In this document: positions 45,830-56,372 of the stretch, piece by piece | Position numbering within the stretch: the stretch's first letter is position 1 | How the letters are laid out: every line of letters starts with the position of its first letter | Source of the DNA: Polytrichum commune | Taxonomy: Eukaryota > Streptophyta > Polytrichopsida > Polytrichales > Polytrichaceae | Reading direction: 5' to 3' | DNA: 64,000 nucleotides | Assembly: GCA_950295325.1 (NCBI GenBank) | Contig: OX485804.1 | Span: 29,140,001 to 29,204,000 of the forward strand | Notes under the pieces: generated by a model | The model's input: only the letters and a program-made list of their open reading frames with translations | Database searches by the model: none | What the model was told of the DNA's origin: nothing | Program-made: the position numbers and the translations under genes

Positions 45830-46756
45830 AACAAATTTCTATTTATGGCCAAGTGGTAATGGAACTTAGTAATTTTTTTGAAGTTGGAGGTAGTATTTTC
45901 AGTCTAAAGAATGCTGCCGCCTATGAGGCTGTATTTGGTACTTAAAAGACCACGAAAGCAGAGGGTGTATTATCTTCTGTGTCTTGGCATTGGAAATGTG
46001 GAACTCTGACCATTTGGCAGGACCAACAGCGTGTATATGTTCTGGACCATACAAGGCAGAACTATCTCTCTCTCCATTATAATGGTGTTTCAGATGGTGA
46101 GTCAGGCAGTCGACCAAGTCAGACCTCCATGGACTGTATGAATTCAGACAGCCCTGCTTTTGTGATGGTGTATTCATGGATGACCATCCTTATCATGATA
46201 GCAGAAGGATACTATTGGATGTTTAAATGAATCTACAAAAATGCAGTAAGTTTTCGTTTGGAATTTGTCCTGAGCATTGTGCATAGCCACCTGTTCCTCA
46301 TGTAATATTGTGATGAAAATTGGTGGGCTCACGTTTGTACCCGTTCATAATTAGCAGAGGATAATGGGGCATAAGATTCCCATTGTTATCATCTTTAGGG
46401 AAATGATGTTGTAACTAATCATTACAAAGAAGTGCTGTGAATCCGGATTCCTCGAGTTGTGATGAAATTGAAGCTATGTGGTTTTGAGTGATCTAGGAAA
46501 CTTTGGATGCATTACGCATGAGGAAAACATTACACAAATAAGATTAGATCTCAAACAGGTAGTCAATCATGTTCTCAGATGAGACAAGTGCCCATATACA
46601 TACTTAGGCTGCTCCTCTTCATTTTCCGAAATGAAAAGCATCAAAACTGACCATTGATGAAATGCAAAGTTCCAGCGTTGTAGGATTGCTCTCTCAGGAC
46701 TTATATAACTGAGTCCTGCAAAAGGGTAGTCACTCCATTCCTCGGGAGCCAACGGA
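45830..46756. other. Spacer between the SCD2-like gene and tRNA-Glu
   Basis: Includes the SCD2-like 3' UTR. No other gene signal. Confidence 0.5.
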
Positions 46757-46829
46757 TTCCGTTGCCGGGACTCGAACCCGGGTCGCTCGGGTGAGAGCCG
46801 AGTATCCTAACCATCTAGACTACAACGGA
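46757..46829 (-). tRNA. trnE-CTC: tRNA-Glu (anticodon CTC)
   Basis: Full cloverleaf on the minus strand. The acceptor stem TCCGTTG pairs with CAACGGA over 7 bp with discriminator A. The D-arm contains GTCTAGATGGTTAGGAT. The anticodon stem CTCGG/CCGAG closes the 7-nt loop CTCTCAC, with anticodon CTC at 46793-46795. The T-arm reads CCGGGTTCGAGTCCCGG. There is no intron and no encoded CCA, as expected for a nuclear gene. Matches the standard plant nuclear tRNA-Glu pattern. Confidence 0.97.
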
Positions 46830-47453
46830 TATGTTAATATTTCAGTTAATCATTCTATTTATAGATTTTTCTACGTCTTGGTCCTCCATTGTGATGATTT
46901 TGTGTCGGGGCTCTCTCAACAGATTGTTGTCTCACAGATTTTGCAAAGTTGCAAACCACTTGATCCCTGGGCTAAGATAGACAACCCGTATTCGGTTAAT
47001 TTTCTTATTATGACACCTATAATTGACATGCAGTTTGGTGGGGCTCCACAAATGTATACGAGAAAGACATGTGTTTAAACGAGGATGGAATGCGTGCTCA
47101 AATATGATTACCATTCTTGGCTCAATATCCATTGAAGACTTATCGACCTTATATAATGTTTCTCTCCATATATCACCCTCCACCATGCTAGGTGGTGTCA
47201 CGAAAATTTACCCACAAGATCCGCAAGTTCTTTTTCTATATTGAGCAATTTCAGGGACATCAACAACGTCCAGAATTCATCCAATATGGCAATATGACAT
47301 GGATGGATGGTTAATAGTCCCAGATTCGGCCTGTATATGCTCTTCGCCGGATTTTTATCGACCCCCAAATGCATGTGGGGATAGTGTGATCGAGCAACAT
47401 CATATTGGCGAAGCGGAGAGAAATAAGTCGAGGAAATCGCGAGGATTGGAGAA
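46830..47453. other. METTL16 upstream region
   Basis: Promoter and 5' UTR of the following gene. Antisense ORFs here (for example 47198-47602) are shadows. Confidence 0.45.
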
Positions 47454-50400
47454 ATGCATCCTCGTAACAAGTATGCAGAGAAGCCGCCCGATTTCAACCT
47501 GCTGGCATCGTTGTATCCTGCGTTCCAAGAGTATGTGTCGTATGGCCCCAACCAGAAAGCACGCATCGATTGGAGAAATTTCAATGCCACCCGAGAACTC
47601 ACGCGCTCGCTGCTCCATCACGATTATGGCATCACCTGGTAATCGCACCTCCACTGCATAGGGTTCGGGGTTTAGGGCTTATTGAGTATCGTCTGCATCA
47701 AGTTTACACTTGATGTCTCTAACAACATTGAAATGCACGGAAAATGAGATTGGAAAGAATTTGCATAAATCAGGAGCGCCTAGGCCTTTTAGTTTCGTAG
47801 CTGTATTTCTCACCCTCTTGCTGCACCATGACGGTTGTGGCATAACCTGGGAAGCTCACCGCAACTGCCTAGGTTCAGCGGGTTTATGGAGTATTGCCCA
47901 TCAAATTTACAATTGAATGGTTCTAAAAACATTGAATTGCAAGGAAAATGAGATTGGTACCTGTGGAAATAATTCACATGAATGAGGTGCGCTTAGGTCT
48001 TCTAATTTAGTAACTGCATCTCTCACCCTCTTGCTGCACCGCATCACCTGGTGAGCTCACCTCAACTGCACAGGCTTCAGGGTTTAGGGGTTAGGAAATA
48101 TTGTCTGCATCAAATTTACACGTGAACATCTTCAACAACATCAAAATGAGAACGGCACCTGTGGTATTAATCCACATAAATGACGAGCGTTAGGCCTTTT
48201 GATTTATGAGCTCAATTTCCCATCCTCTTGCTGCGCCATCACGAATACGGCATAACCTGGTAAGCTGGATCCCTAAAGTCCAGGGATTTGGGTTCAGGGT
48301 CTATGAAATCTTGTCTGCATCAAAATTTCACTATAATTTCTTCATGTCATTGAGTCCACGAAATATGAATCGGCGATCGGGTAATAGCTCACACAACCAA
48401 GGAAGCTTAGGCCTTTGATTTGGTGACTGCAACAAAGCACTGGGCTTGGAAGGGAGGTGTATTGTTGTCATCTTGATGATCTCACCTTCTTACATCATCT
48501 TGTTAAAAAACAGTAAATATCTCACACAACATTCTTGCCAATGCTAGGTGGATACCAGATGGGCAGCTTTGCCCTACTGTCACAAACCGAGCTAATTACA
48601 TACACTGGATTGAAGATTTGCTTGCCTTGTCTCCGGCTCCCTGGCACCATCCCAGCAGCAAGCAAGTGGCAGGCATTGATATAGGCACAGGAGCCAATTG
48701 CATCTACCCCTTACTAGGCACCGCACTACATGCTTGGAGATTTGTTGGCACAGGTACTTATTGCACAATGGTGTTCACACAATGAAGGTTTATATCACTA
48801 TTTCTTATCTAGTGCACCCCTTTCGTGGCTGAAAGCAGGCCGCATAGCGGCTGAAACTCTTGAGCTTGAAAAGCCTGGCTTCAATCAAAAGACCTGTTGA
48901 TATCAGGCTGAATTTGAGCTGATTGTCACACTTAACAGAGAACTGAAAAGAACTGGAAAAGTGAGATTTCTCCATGTGTTGGGCTGTGCAGATATCACAG
49001 CAGTTGCTTTGGAGTGGGCACAAAAGAACGTGGAGTCAAATCCTCATGTTGCATCTTGGATTGAAATCCGATGTGCATTGGTGGATCCCAACAAAAGTGT
49101 TGGTGGTGCTCAAGGAATAGACGACTCGGGTCCTATTTCCATCGGTCCTGCCCTTCCACCTGGAGCTATCAAAGGGCCTGAAGATTTAGACAAGCAACAG
49201 CAAGAAGCAGCTGTTGAAGAATCCCATACTTCACCAATTTCAGGAGAAAACTCAGGCACAGAATTTGTACATATTGGTCTTCAATGGCCTCCCCAGCTTC
49301 CTTCTGCTGACCTAGAAAAGTCTACAACAACTACTCTAAGTCCAGAACAGGTGCCACCAGACCTGACAGTCCAATCTGAATTATGTAGTAATGTACATAA
49401 ATCTGACAAGGGAGAACCACGTGTACTAGTGGGAGTAGTACAAGAGGGGGAAACATTTGATTTCTGTATGTGCAATCCACCGTTCTTTGAAAGCATGGAG
49501 GAGGCAGGCTTGAATCCACGCACAGCATGTGGCGGAACACCAGCAGAAATGGTGTGCCCTGGGGGTGAGGAGGCTTTTGTCAACCAGATTATTGAAGATA
49601 GTGTCCAACTCCAGCATTCAATTCAGTGAGTACTGCAGAAACCTTTGCACGAAACCTGATTTGAGTGGAATTTTCACTTTGAACACAATCCTTTTACTAT
49701 TTTATATTCTCTACTTTCAGTTTCACCTGTTAGGATATGGTAGTTGTGCTTTATCGGAATGCTCTCAAGGTTGTGAACATACTACCAGTCCATACGTCTT
49801 GCTTCATTGTAAGCATCTCTATGATCCATATGGATGGTATTTGATTTTTCTAGAAAATCAAATGTATGATACTCAAACATTCAATTCAGTGAGTGTTGAA
49901 CGACATTTTTCACACAAAATCTGATTTAGTGGAATCTTGACTTAGAACATATTTTTCATTCTGCTCTGTGTAATTGCTGAATGATATTGTCACATTCCTT
50001 TTGATGATTTCTTTTCAAGATCAAATGTATGATAATCGACCTTTTATGTGAATTGGGGAGCAGCTGGTACACTACAATGGTAGGTCGCAAAGTGACTCTT
50101 AAGGGGCTGACTGCAAAGCTTTGGGCATTGGGTGCGGCTACAGTGCGCACCACCGAGTTTGTACAGGGTCACACCTCACGTTGGGGTCTTGCTTGGTCCT
50201 TCACGCCTCCCCCAAAAGCGGCACAAATCAAGACCTCTTTCACGAGCAAGAGTAATGTCTCATTTATGCTTGAGGTGAGTACCACCTCTATTTGAGCATA
50301 GCATTCTTAAGTGGTGTAGTGGGTGTACTCCCTAGATAAGCATCTTGGAGAGTATACACTTAGTGAGATTCATTTTGGCAAGTTCTTAAGTTGAATCTTG

Positions 50401-51999
50401 GTACATGAGGAGAAGGCTTTGTCTGAAGATAGGTGACAATGAGGTGTCCACCAATGACAACTTCGCACTTGACTATGCTTGGGTTTTATGCATGCAATCA
50501 AGAACCTTGATTCCTGGATATATTGTTCAAGTTGGAATAGAAAGAGAATTGCATGGCTGGGTTTCTGCTTATTTTTCCCATTATGAGTTTAGTTCTAGAT
50601 AAACTTCTTGTCGTCCTTGATTTAAGAGGCTACTATAAGGTTGCAGGTATCCATAGGAACAGAAGGATTACACGTAGACCGCTCTGCTGTTTGTGCTGAT
50701 GGTCACTTCTGTTGATTTCTCAGGGGCTTGGTCGGGGATGCAGTGCAGTAGATGTCCTGCAACTCTTGGCATCACAGCTGCAATCATTTGGCGCATCATG
50801 TCACATCAGCTTACCAGATTTCTCTATCAATGTATGGTTCTCCATATTCTGAATTTAAGCAGAAGTCCTGTGAGACAACCTTCTTAATGTTTGTAGGCTT
50901 CCTTTGTATTTGTGCAAACAACATTACAAGGTTGGAAGGGTTATATTGGAGGATTTGCAACCATAGAAAAACAACAGTGCTTACTGGCGATTTATACTGC
51001 CAAGCGTATTATTCTTGCTGGGTCTGAGAATTGTCCACTACTGTTGTCAATCAGTTTAAAGATCAAATCATTCACCAGGAAGAATAAAGAAGCCTCAATT
51101 TGGTCATTTAACAAACAAATGATGTTTTACAAGGTGAATAAAGAGTACTTTATTCCAAGTTGAGGATGCGTCTATAATCTGGAAATTGCTTAATGTACAG
51201 GGTTATTTACCAGGCACCCTCAAAGATTCCAAGCTTTCTGATGGCGTTGGGGACAAAAGGAAAAGAGATTCAACAGGAGTTGAGTACGGAACTAGGACTA
51301 GTAGTAGAGTAGAACCATCATTCAGAGCCTCGGTAAGCATCCCAGGAGTGTCAACATCATCTGTGTAGTATTTACAGGATATCCAGATTCAAGTATTTTA
51401 TTTAATCCATTTTATTCCAAAAGTAAGTCATTTGGCCTTCAGAATTTGTGGCACAGATTGGGAGAGAAACTGTGACAAAGATGATGTTTTCAATGCAGGT
51501 TTTCCAGCAAGCACCTGGATCTCTCCTGGTCAAGGCATCTTCAACCAAGGGTGCTGATCCTGGTAATTTCAATAAACTTGCTTGGTTGTCTTGTGTCATA
51601 TTGAGGGCTATAAGTTCTTATACTATTTCAAGAGCACTTGAGAGTGGCAATTTCAAGTAATTTGGCAGCTACTCTAACCATGTGATTTAGTGTGGCCCAC
51701 ACTATTCATCATCAACCCACATTAATTGTCTTGCAAGCACTGGGTGGCAACGAGAGAGGGTGTCATATGACACTTGGTGCTATATGACAAGTCATTACGA
51801 CCACTCTAATTAACATGGCACATCACCTTCAATGCCACACTAATTCAAATGTTTAGTTTAGTTGAGATATTAGTCATAGCATTCTTGCTTTGGAGTTCTA
51901 ATGTCTGCATGTTGATGTGCAGGAGCAACTTTTGCAGCATTGTTTGAGCAAGTGGAACAGTCTCTCAAGCAGAACCTTGCTTCAAGGTTGCAAAAGTAG
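47454..51999 (+). CDS. METTL16: METTL16/FIO1-type RNA m6A methyltransferase, about 538 aa
   Basis: S-adenosylmethionine-dependent N6-adenosine methyltransferase. By family knowledge it targets U6 snRNA; the Arabidopsis homologue is FIO1. Exons: 47454-47638, 48548-48753, 48992-49625, 50064-50274, 50724-50831, 51201-51332, 51499-51562, 51923-51999; all junctions keep phase. It starts MHPRNKYAEKPPDFNLLAS (human MHARNRYKDKPPDF). The SAM site GIDIGTG is at 104-110 and the catalytic NPPF at 292-295 (CNPPFFE), followed by GG-x-P and GEEAFVNQIIEDS. Exon 4 encodes WYTTMVGRKV and TEFVQG(H)TSRWGLAWSF. The C-terminal end (VFQQAPGSLLVKAS, ATFAALFEQVEQSLKQ) matches the plant C-terminal domain. A Ser/Glu-rich insert of roughly 120 residues separates the DPNK region from NPPF. 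Exon 6 and a possible extra exon at 50897-51133 are the least certain parts. Exon 4 has two adjacent acceptors (50061 or 50064). Confidence 0.88.
47606..48280 (+). repeat. Exon-1/donor boundary repeated four times in tandem in METTL16
   Basis: The end of exon 1 and the start of intron 1 recur at about 47606, 47816, 48030 and 48237 (spacings 210, 214 and 207 bp). Each copy has a C(T/G)TGCTGC(A/T/G)CC...GGCAT(A/C)ACCTGG block followed by a GCAT-CAA-TTTACA block and an AATGAGA segment. Only the first copy continues a long upstream frame. Copies 2 and 4 retain the Ile-Thr-Trp codons of the exon end, and copy 4 keeps a GGTAAG donor. Confidence 0.85.
49608..49955 (+). repeat. Exon-3 donor region of METTL16 duplicated in intron 3
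   Basis: CATTCAATTCAGTGAGT at the real donor (49626) recurs at about 49878-49894. Downstream similarity continues (ACGAAACCTGATTTGAGTGGA against ACAAAATCTGATTTAGTGGA). The period is about 264 bp. The copy keeps a full GTGAGT donor but lacks the upstream coding sequence. Confidence 0.75.
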
Positions 52000-53742
52000 A
52001 AAATACTGTTACTATGTATGATTCAAATATGAGTATCATTGATTAAGTTTGACAAACTCAGATCTGTAGTTGCCTTCTTTGGGTTGCTTATGAGTGGCTT
52101 GACAGTGGCTGTGGACATTAAGGTCATGTTTCTCAAACTGAGGTCATATTCTTCATCAGGAGTCTTAACATTGTTGGGCACATTATTTTAAACCCAATCT
52201 GTGTACTTCTTGCAGACATGTTGTTTTAACCCCTAAATCCCTAAGCACCATTCTCCTCAAGATTGGCCTCAAATCATTGTTTCTAAGAGGGATAATTTAG
52301 GACTCAATTTGTAGGTGTTTTTGAACATCCAACCATACGGATATGATAGCAGCCTTTGTATAAGCTATCCAAAAAATATCCACCGTCCATGTGGCAATGT
52401 GAATAAGGAACTAGTATATATGTGAAGATATAATGCACGGGGTAGATAATTGAAAACAAACTTTAAACAAACTTTCATACCACCCTTGATGTCGAGAAAA
52501 ATTTAACCCACTATCACCAACATATTTCATGATATGACTCATGTGGAAACCAGCTCTCGTGTTGGCAAAAGATGCAACGGTCATAAGTTGAAATTTTGAA
52601 GTTGGGCTTGATATTTTATTTTATTTGGATAATGGTATGGATGAAGACCCTCAATAACAATAGAAGTAGTTGCATAGATGTATAATACATACATGTGAGA
52701 GTTTGAAACCAAACACCCACAAACAAGAAAATTTGTTTCCTCATTCAAGTCTTAGTGACCTTCTCCAAGTGTTGGACACAATCACTGCGGAGCATTGTTC
52801 TACTACAAATTACAACAAAATTGACTTGCATATATCTATTCTTGAATTATAAAAGAATCAATGACGAGTGGGTGATCCAGATGAACATATGACATGGCTC
52901 CATAGTGAATTCTCTTTTTGAGAGAGCTACCATAAGTATAGCAAGCAATAGAAGGTTGAGAACATACATCATAAGGACATGTGCTATTATGAGATAGTTT
53001 CCCACCATACGGCTCACTAACTCTCCTTTTTGTTCCCTCTACCTTTTTTATGACATAGACTCCCAGACATCCAACCTCATTGCCAATTATCTGCATATAA
53101 TATAACAAGGACAACAATAAGAAATAACATAATAAGTCATGAGTGCACCCATGCCCTAGGGTTTCAGGATATAAGAGAGGGAGCGACATTACGGAGGTTA
53201 AGGTGTACTACTAAAAGGACAATCACAATTGAATCAGTAAAGAAAAGACAATGCTAAAGATGAAGGTACTCAAAGAGCAAGATTGTTGAAATGGTAATTT
53301 CTTACAAGAACAACTTAGGTAGAGGATCAGCCCCCACTCAGTTTCTTCTAATCAAAATTGTGCTTTCCTGCAGTAGCCAAGAAAGGCTTACTAATCTTGG
53401 GTATGCTGCTTGAAGAGCATACTACATAAGAGGATGCTTTACAACCCGTGATGCAGAAACGAGGTATGATTTTCCAGCGATGCAGCTACAGTATCCCATC
53501 AGAAACCTTCTGCACTTCCCATATAGTTGGAGGAAGAAACCCTCCTGCTCTTCAGCAAAATTGTTGAGAAAGTCATAAGATGCCCAGCTCATTAAAATTG
53601 GCTGAGGTGCACTCTACAAGATTCTTTGAACCATTTCCTAAGCACCCCATTCCATTCCACTAGCTCCTGGAGCTCCGGCCACCATCTTCACTAATGTTTA
53701 CATATATTGTGGTCAGGATGTTATCACAAAAGCACCTGAGAC
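52000..53742. other. Convergent intergenic region between METTL16 and EMB514-like
   Basis: Holds the 3' ends of both genes. AT-rich, with short ORFs only. Confidence 0.55.
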
Positions 53743-56149
53743 CTATCGACCCCACCGGCCACCTTTGCCGCGACCACCACCTCCTCTTCCACCTCTTCCG
53801 CCACCACCTCTCCCACCATATCCATGTCCTCCTCTGCCTCCGCCCCCTCGGCCCCCATTCTGATTACTGTGGTGCCTAGCTTTTTGTCCAGGAAAGAGTT
53901 TCTGAAGGTCCAGTTCACCATTTGACTTGAACAGGCTCTCTGGCAAGGGCATCAACTTGTCCACACACTTCCTGTAACTGAAGTCGTCAGTTGATCCATC
54001 GCTGCGGATCAAATAGTAACACCTGCTTTGCCACTGGGGGTGACTGCGAACTTGGAATGATGTGATCCCAACCCCCTCCTTCTGTGGATTCCCTTGTTTG
54101 ATAAGCTCCGACAGAACCATGAACTCGTACTGGAGAAGAAAGATTAAAAAGAGAGAGAGAAGCTTAGTCAAACTTAAGAAAACACATCAGCTCAGATAGA
54201 TGGCCACAAGAAGAGATTGATCTATACTTGTACATATTTCCAACAAATTCGTGCACAAAGTGTACAGCCTGCCTGGTCCTTCTAACCAGATTCAAAATCC
54301 AGACTGAATGACTTATCTCTTTCAATGTATTTTGTTGAATACATTGTAAATAAATATCTGTGACAAAGGCTATTTACTAAAACAGATTTCATTGTGCAAT
54401 TCTGTGAAAAAATCTTTGAAAGTTGGTCACATACAGAGTGCAAACATTACATCTCAACAAGCCGAAGGCCGAAGCCATGAAGAACAGGGCTGTCATCTAA
54501 TGAAAAATGGATGGGTAGCCTCTGAAGGTAGCACACTCAATCACCTCTTACTGACCAACGACCTCTAGGCATAGACAGAACCAGCAAGAAAATACTCCGT
54601 CCTCATTTCAAAGGGAGTGCTGAAAGTCTTCAGGTTTTCCATTCTTTTCTTTTTTTTGACAGTGAGTATCTTACCTTGTTAAGTTTTTAGTTCACATTCC
54701 AAGCGTGCAGGAAAACGTAGAAGTGGGTGAATATCTCAACAGCCCAAGGCAGAAGACATAAAGACCAGTGCTGTCATCTAATGAAAACTATATGGGTAGC
54801 CTCTCAGAGTAACACATTACGTCATCTCCTACTTACCACAGAGATCTCTAGGCATTGACATAAACAACAAGAAAAATACTCTATCCTCAATTCAAAAGAA
54901 GTGATAAAAGCCATAATAATATTCCCACTCCTTCAATTTTCCACGGCGAATATCTTACCTTGTTAACATTCTCGTTCACGTTCCACGCGTGCAGGAAGTC
55001 GTAGAAGTAGGTGAACATCTCAACAGAAGAATTGAACACCTTTGGTCCAAGCTTGACGGGAGCAGCAGCAGCTGCAACCTTTGCTTCCTTCTCCTCCCCC
55101 ATTTCCACATCATTTACTGCATCTCCACCCACATCCGCCTTCACCCTTTTCACTAAAGCACCATCTTCACCAACTTCCTCCACATTAGCCTCAGCCGCAG
55201 CCTCATCCTCCCGAAGACGCTTCTTGGCAATTTTATCCGCTTCTGTGTCCATAGCCTCCTCAGTTCCAGTCACCACGCTCTCGTTCAACGTCGACACTTT
55301 ATCGACTTTCACAGTATCAGTGACGCTCTTCGACACCACTTCCCCTGTTCTGGGAACCACCTCCTCCACCGTCGTCACAGTCTCCTCAACGATAGTCACC
55401 GTCTTCTCCGTCACTTCCGTCACCTTCTTGCTCACAACATCATCGCCACCAGCTTCGTCACCCGCGACGCCTTCCGCAATGGACTTGTCCGCAAGAGTGT
55501 CCCCGGGTATGGTGTCATCCGGAGGCACATCATCCACAGGCAACGACGAAGGCATGGTAACAGTGTGGCTAGGTTTCACCTCCTCCTTAGTCGCCATAGC
55601 CACAAACTCGCCTCCCTCACAAACCTCAACACCTTCAACACCCACAATAACCTCCCCTGCCTCCCCTAACCCTAACCCTAGCGCGTCCACATCCACGTCC
55701 ACTCCAACATCAAAGTCATCCACGGGCTCCGTCACAATAGCCGCGTCCACGTCCACGAGCGTCACCTCCGTTGGCAGCAACTCTGATGAGTCGCCTTCTT
55801 CCTGATCAACAACAAGAAGCTCCTCCACCACCTGAACCCGCTGCTGCTGCTCCTGCAACACATGAACCGAGTCCGTGTCCACCTCGTCACCCGCAATTGT
55901 GGTGGTGGATGATGTGTGGGCGGAATTATTAGTATCGTCGGAGGGGAGAGTGACGACAGGCGACAGCGGATCTTCTTTCGGGGCGCCCGACTCCTCCTCC
56001 CCCGCTGCCGGGACCGCTAGTGTTGTGGTGGTGGTTGTCGTTGTCGTTGCCGTCGTAGTCTCCGTCTCGGCCACCTCGACTGCAAGTGTCGCCACTGCCT
56101 CTTGGTCGTCTGCTGCTTGCTGTTGGTCGTGCGGTGGAGATGGCGCCAT
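53743..56149 (-). CDS. EMB514/DOMINO1-like DUF3223 protein with RGG tail, 525 aa
   Basis: Related to Arabidopsis EMB514/DOMINO1 and tomato DCL, small plant proteins needed for embryo development and linked (family knowledge) to nucleolar function or rRNA maturation. Two exons on the minus strand: 56149-54959 and 54129-53743, joined in phase 0 at NVNK/YEFMV. The DUF3223 domain runs from about residue 366 (KLGPKVFNSSVEMFTYFYDF) to 464, with FQVRSHPQWQSRCYYLIR, DDFSYRKCVDKLMPLPE. The last 40 residues are a Gly/Arg-rich RGG tail (NQNGGRGGGGRGG...), typical of RNA-binding and nucleolar proteins. The first 365 residues are a Thr/Val/Glu/Asp-rich, low-complexity acidic extension absent or much shorter in the relatives I recall. 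The intron contains a decayed copy of the exon end (54441-55020). The start is the first ATG after a pyrimidine-rich leader. Confidence 0.88.
54441..55020 (-). repeat. Tandem duplication of the EMB514-like exon-1 end and donor
   Basis: The unit containing the real donor (54959) and the downstream intron is repeated about 284 bp further into the intron (donor-like site at 54675). Both share TATCTTACCTTGTTAA, the TTCCA(C/A)GCGTGCAGGAA block and the GCTGTCATCTAATGAAAA block. Read on the minus strand, the copy still spells HAWNVN but then has a stop, so it is a dead exon copy. Confidence 0.85.
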
Positions 56150-56354
56150 GGCCGTGGCCTCCTCCTCCGTTGTCTGCGCAACGGCGAGGATTGAAGCAAA
56201 GGGGGCAGGGGAGGGGGGATCGAGGGTTTGGGGTCCTGGGGGTTTGAATGCTCTGACTCGCCACCGAAGGCAGAGCTCTCGAGTCGAGCCGAGTCTCGAG
56301 CGATGATTCTATGCAAAGGGAAAGACAAGGGGGGGGGGAGGGATGAAGCTCGTT

Positions 56355-56372
56355 AAACCCTAAACCTTTATA
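56355..56372 (-). promoter_or_regulatory. TATA box with adjacent telo box for the EMB514-like gene
   Basis: On the minus strand TATAAA (56372-56367) is followed four bases later by TTAGGGTTT (56363-56355), the plant telo-box motif AAACCCTAA in reverse. Telo boxes close to the start site are known from plant ribosomal-protein and translation-related genes. The start codon lies about 205 bases downstream. Confidence 0.6.

Noticed and set aside
47198-47602. 134-codon minus-strand ORF
   Set aside because: Antisense of METTL16 exon 1 and leader; the sense strand has the clear family match.
47606-48280. CRISPR-like array
   Set aside because: Spacing of about 210 bp, degenerate units spanning an exon boundary and a eukaryotic setting exclude it.
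54657-54745. Alternative real exon of the EMB514-like gene
   Set aside because: The copy has an in-frame stop before its donor, and the upstream copy joins perfectly to exon 2.
55011-55805. 264-codon plus-strand ORF (Ser/Thr-rich)
   Set aside because: Exact antisense of the low-complexity first exon of the EMB514-like gene; its composition mirrors that exon and no family is recognisable.
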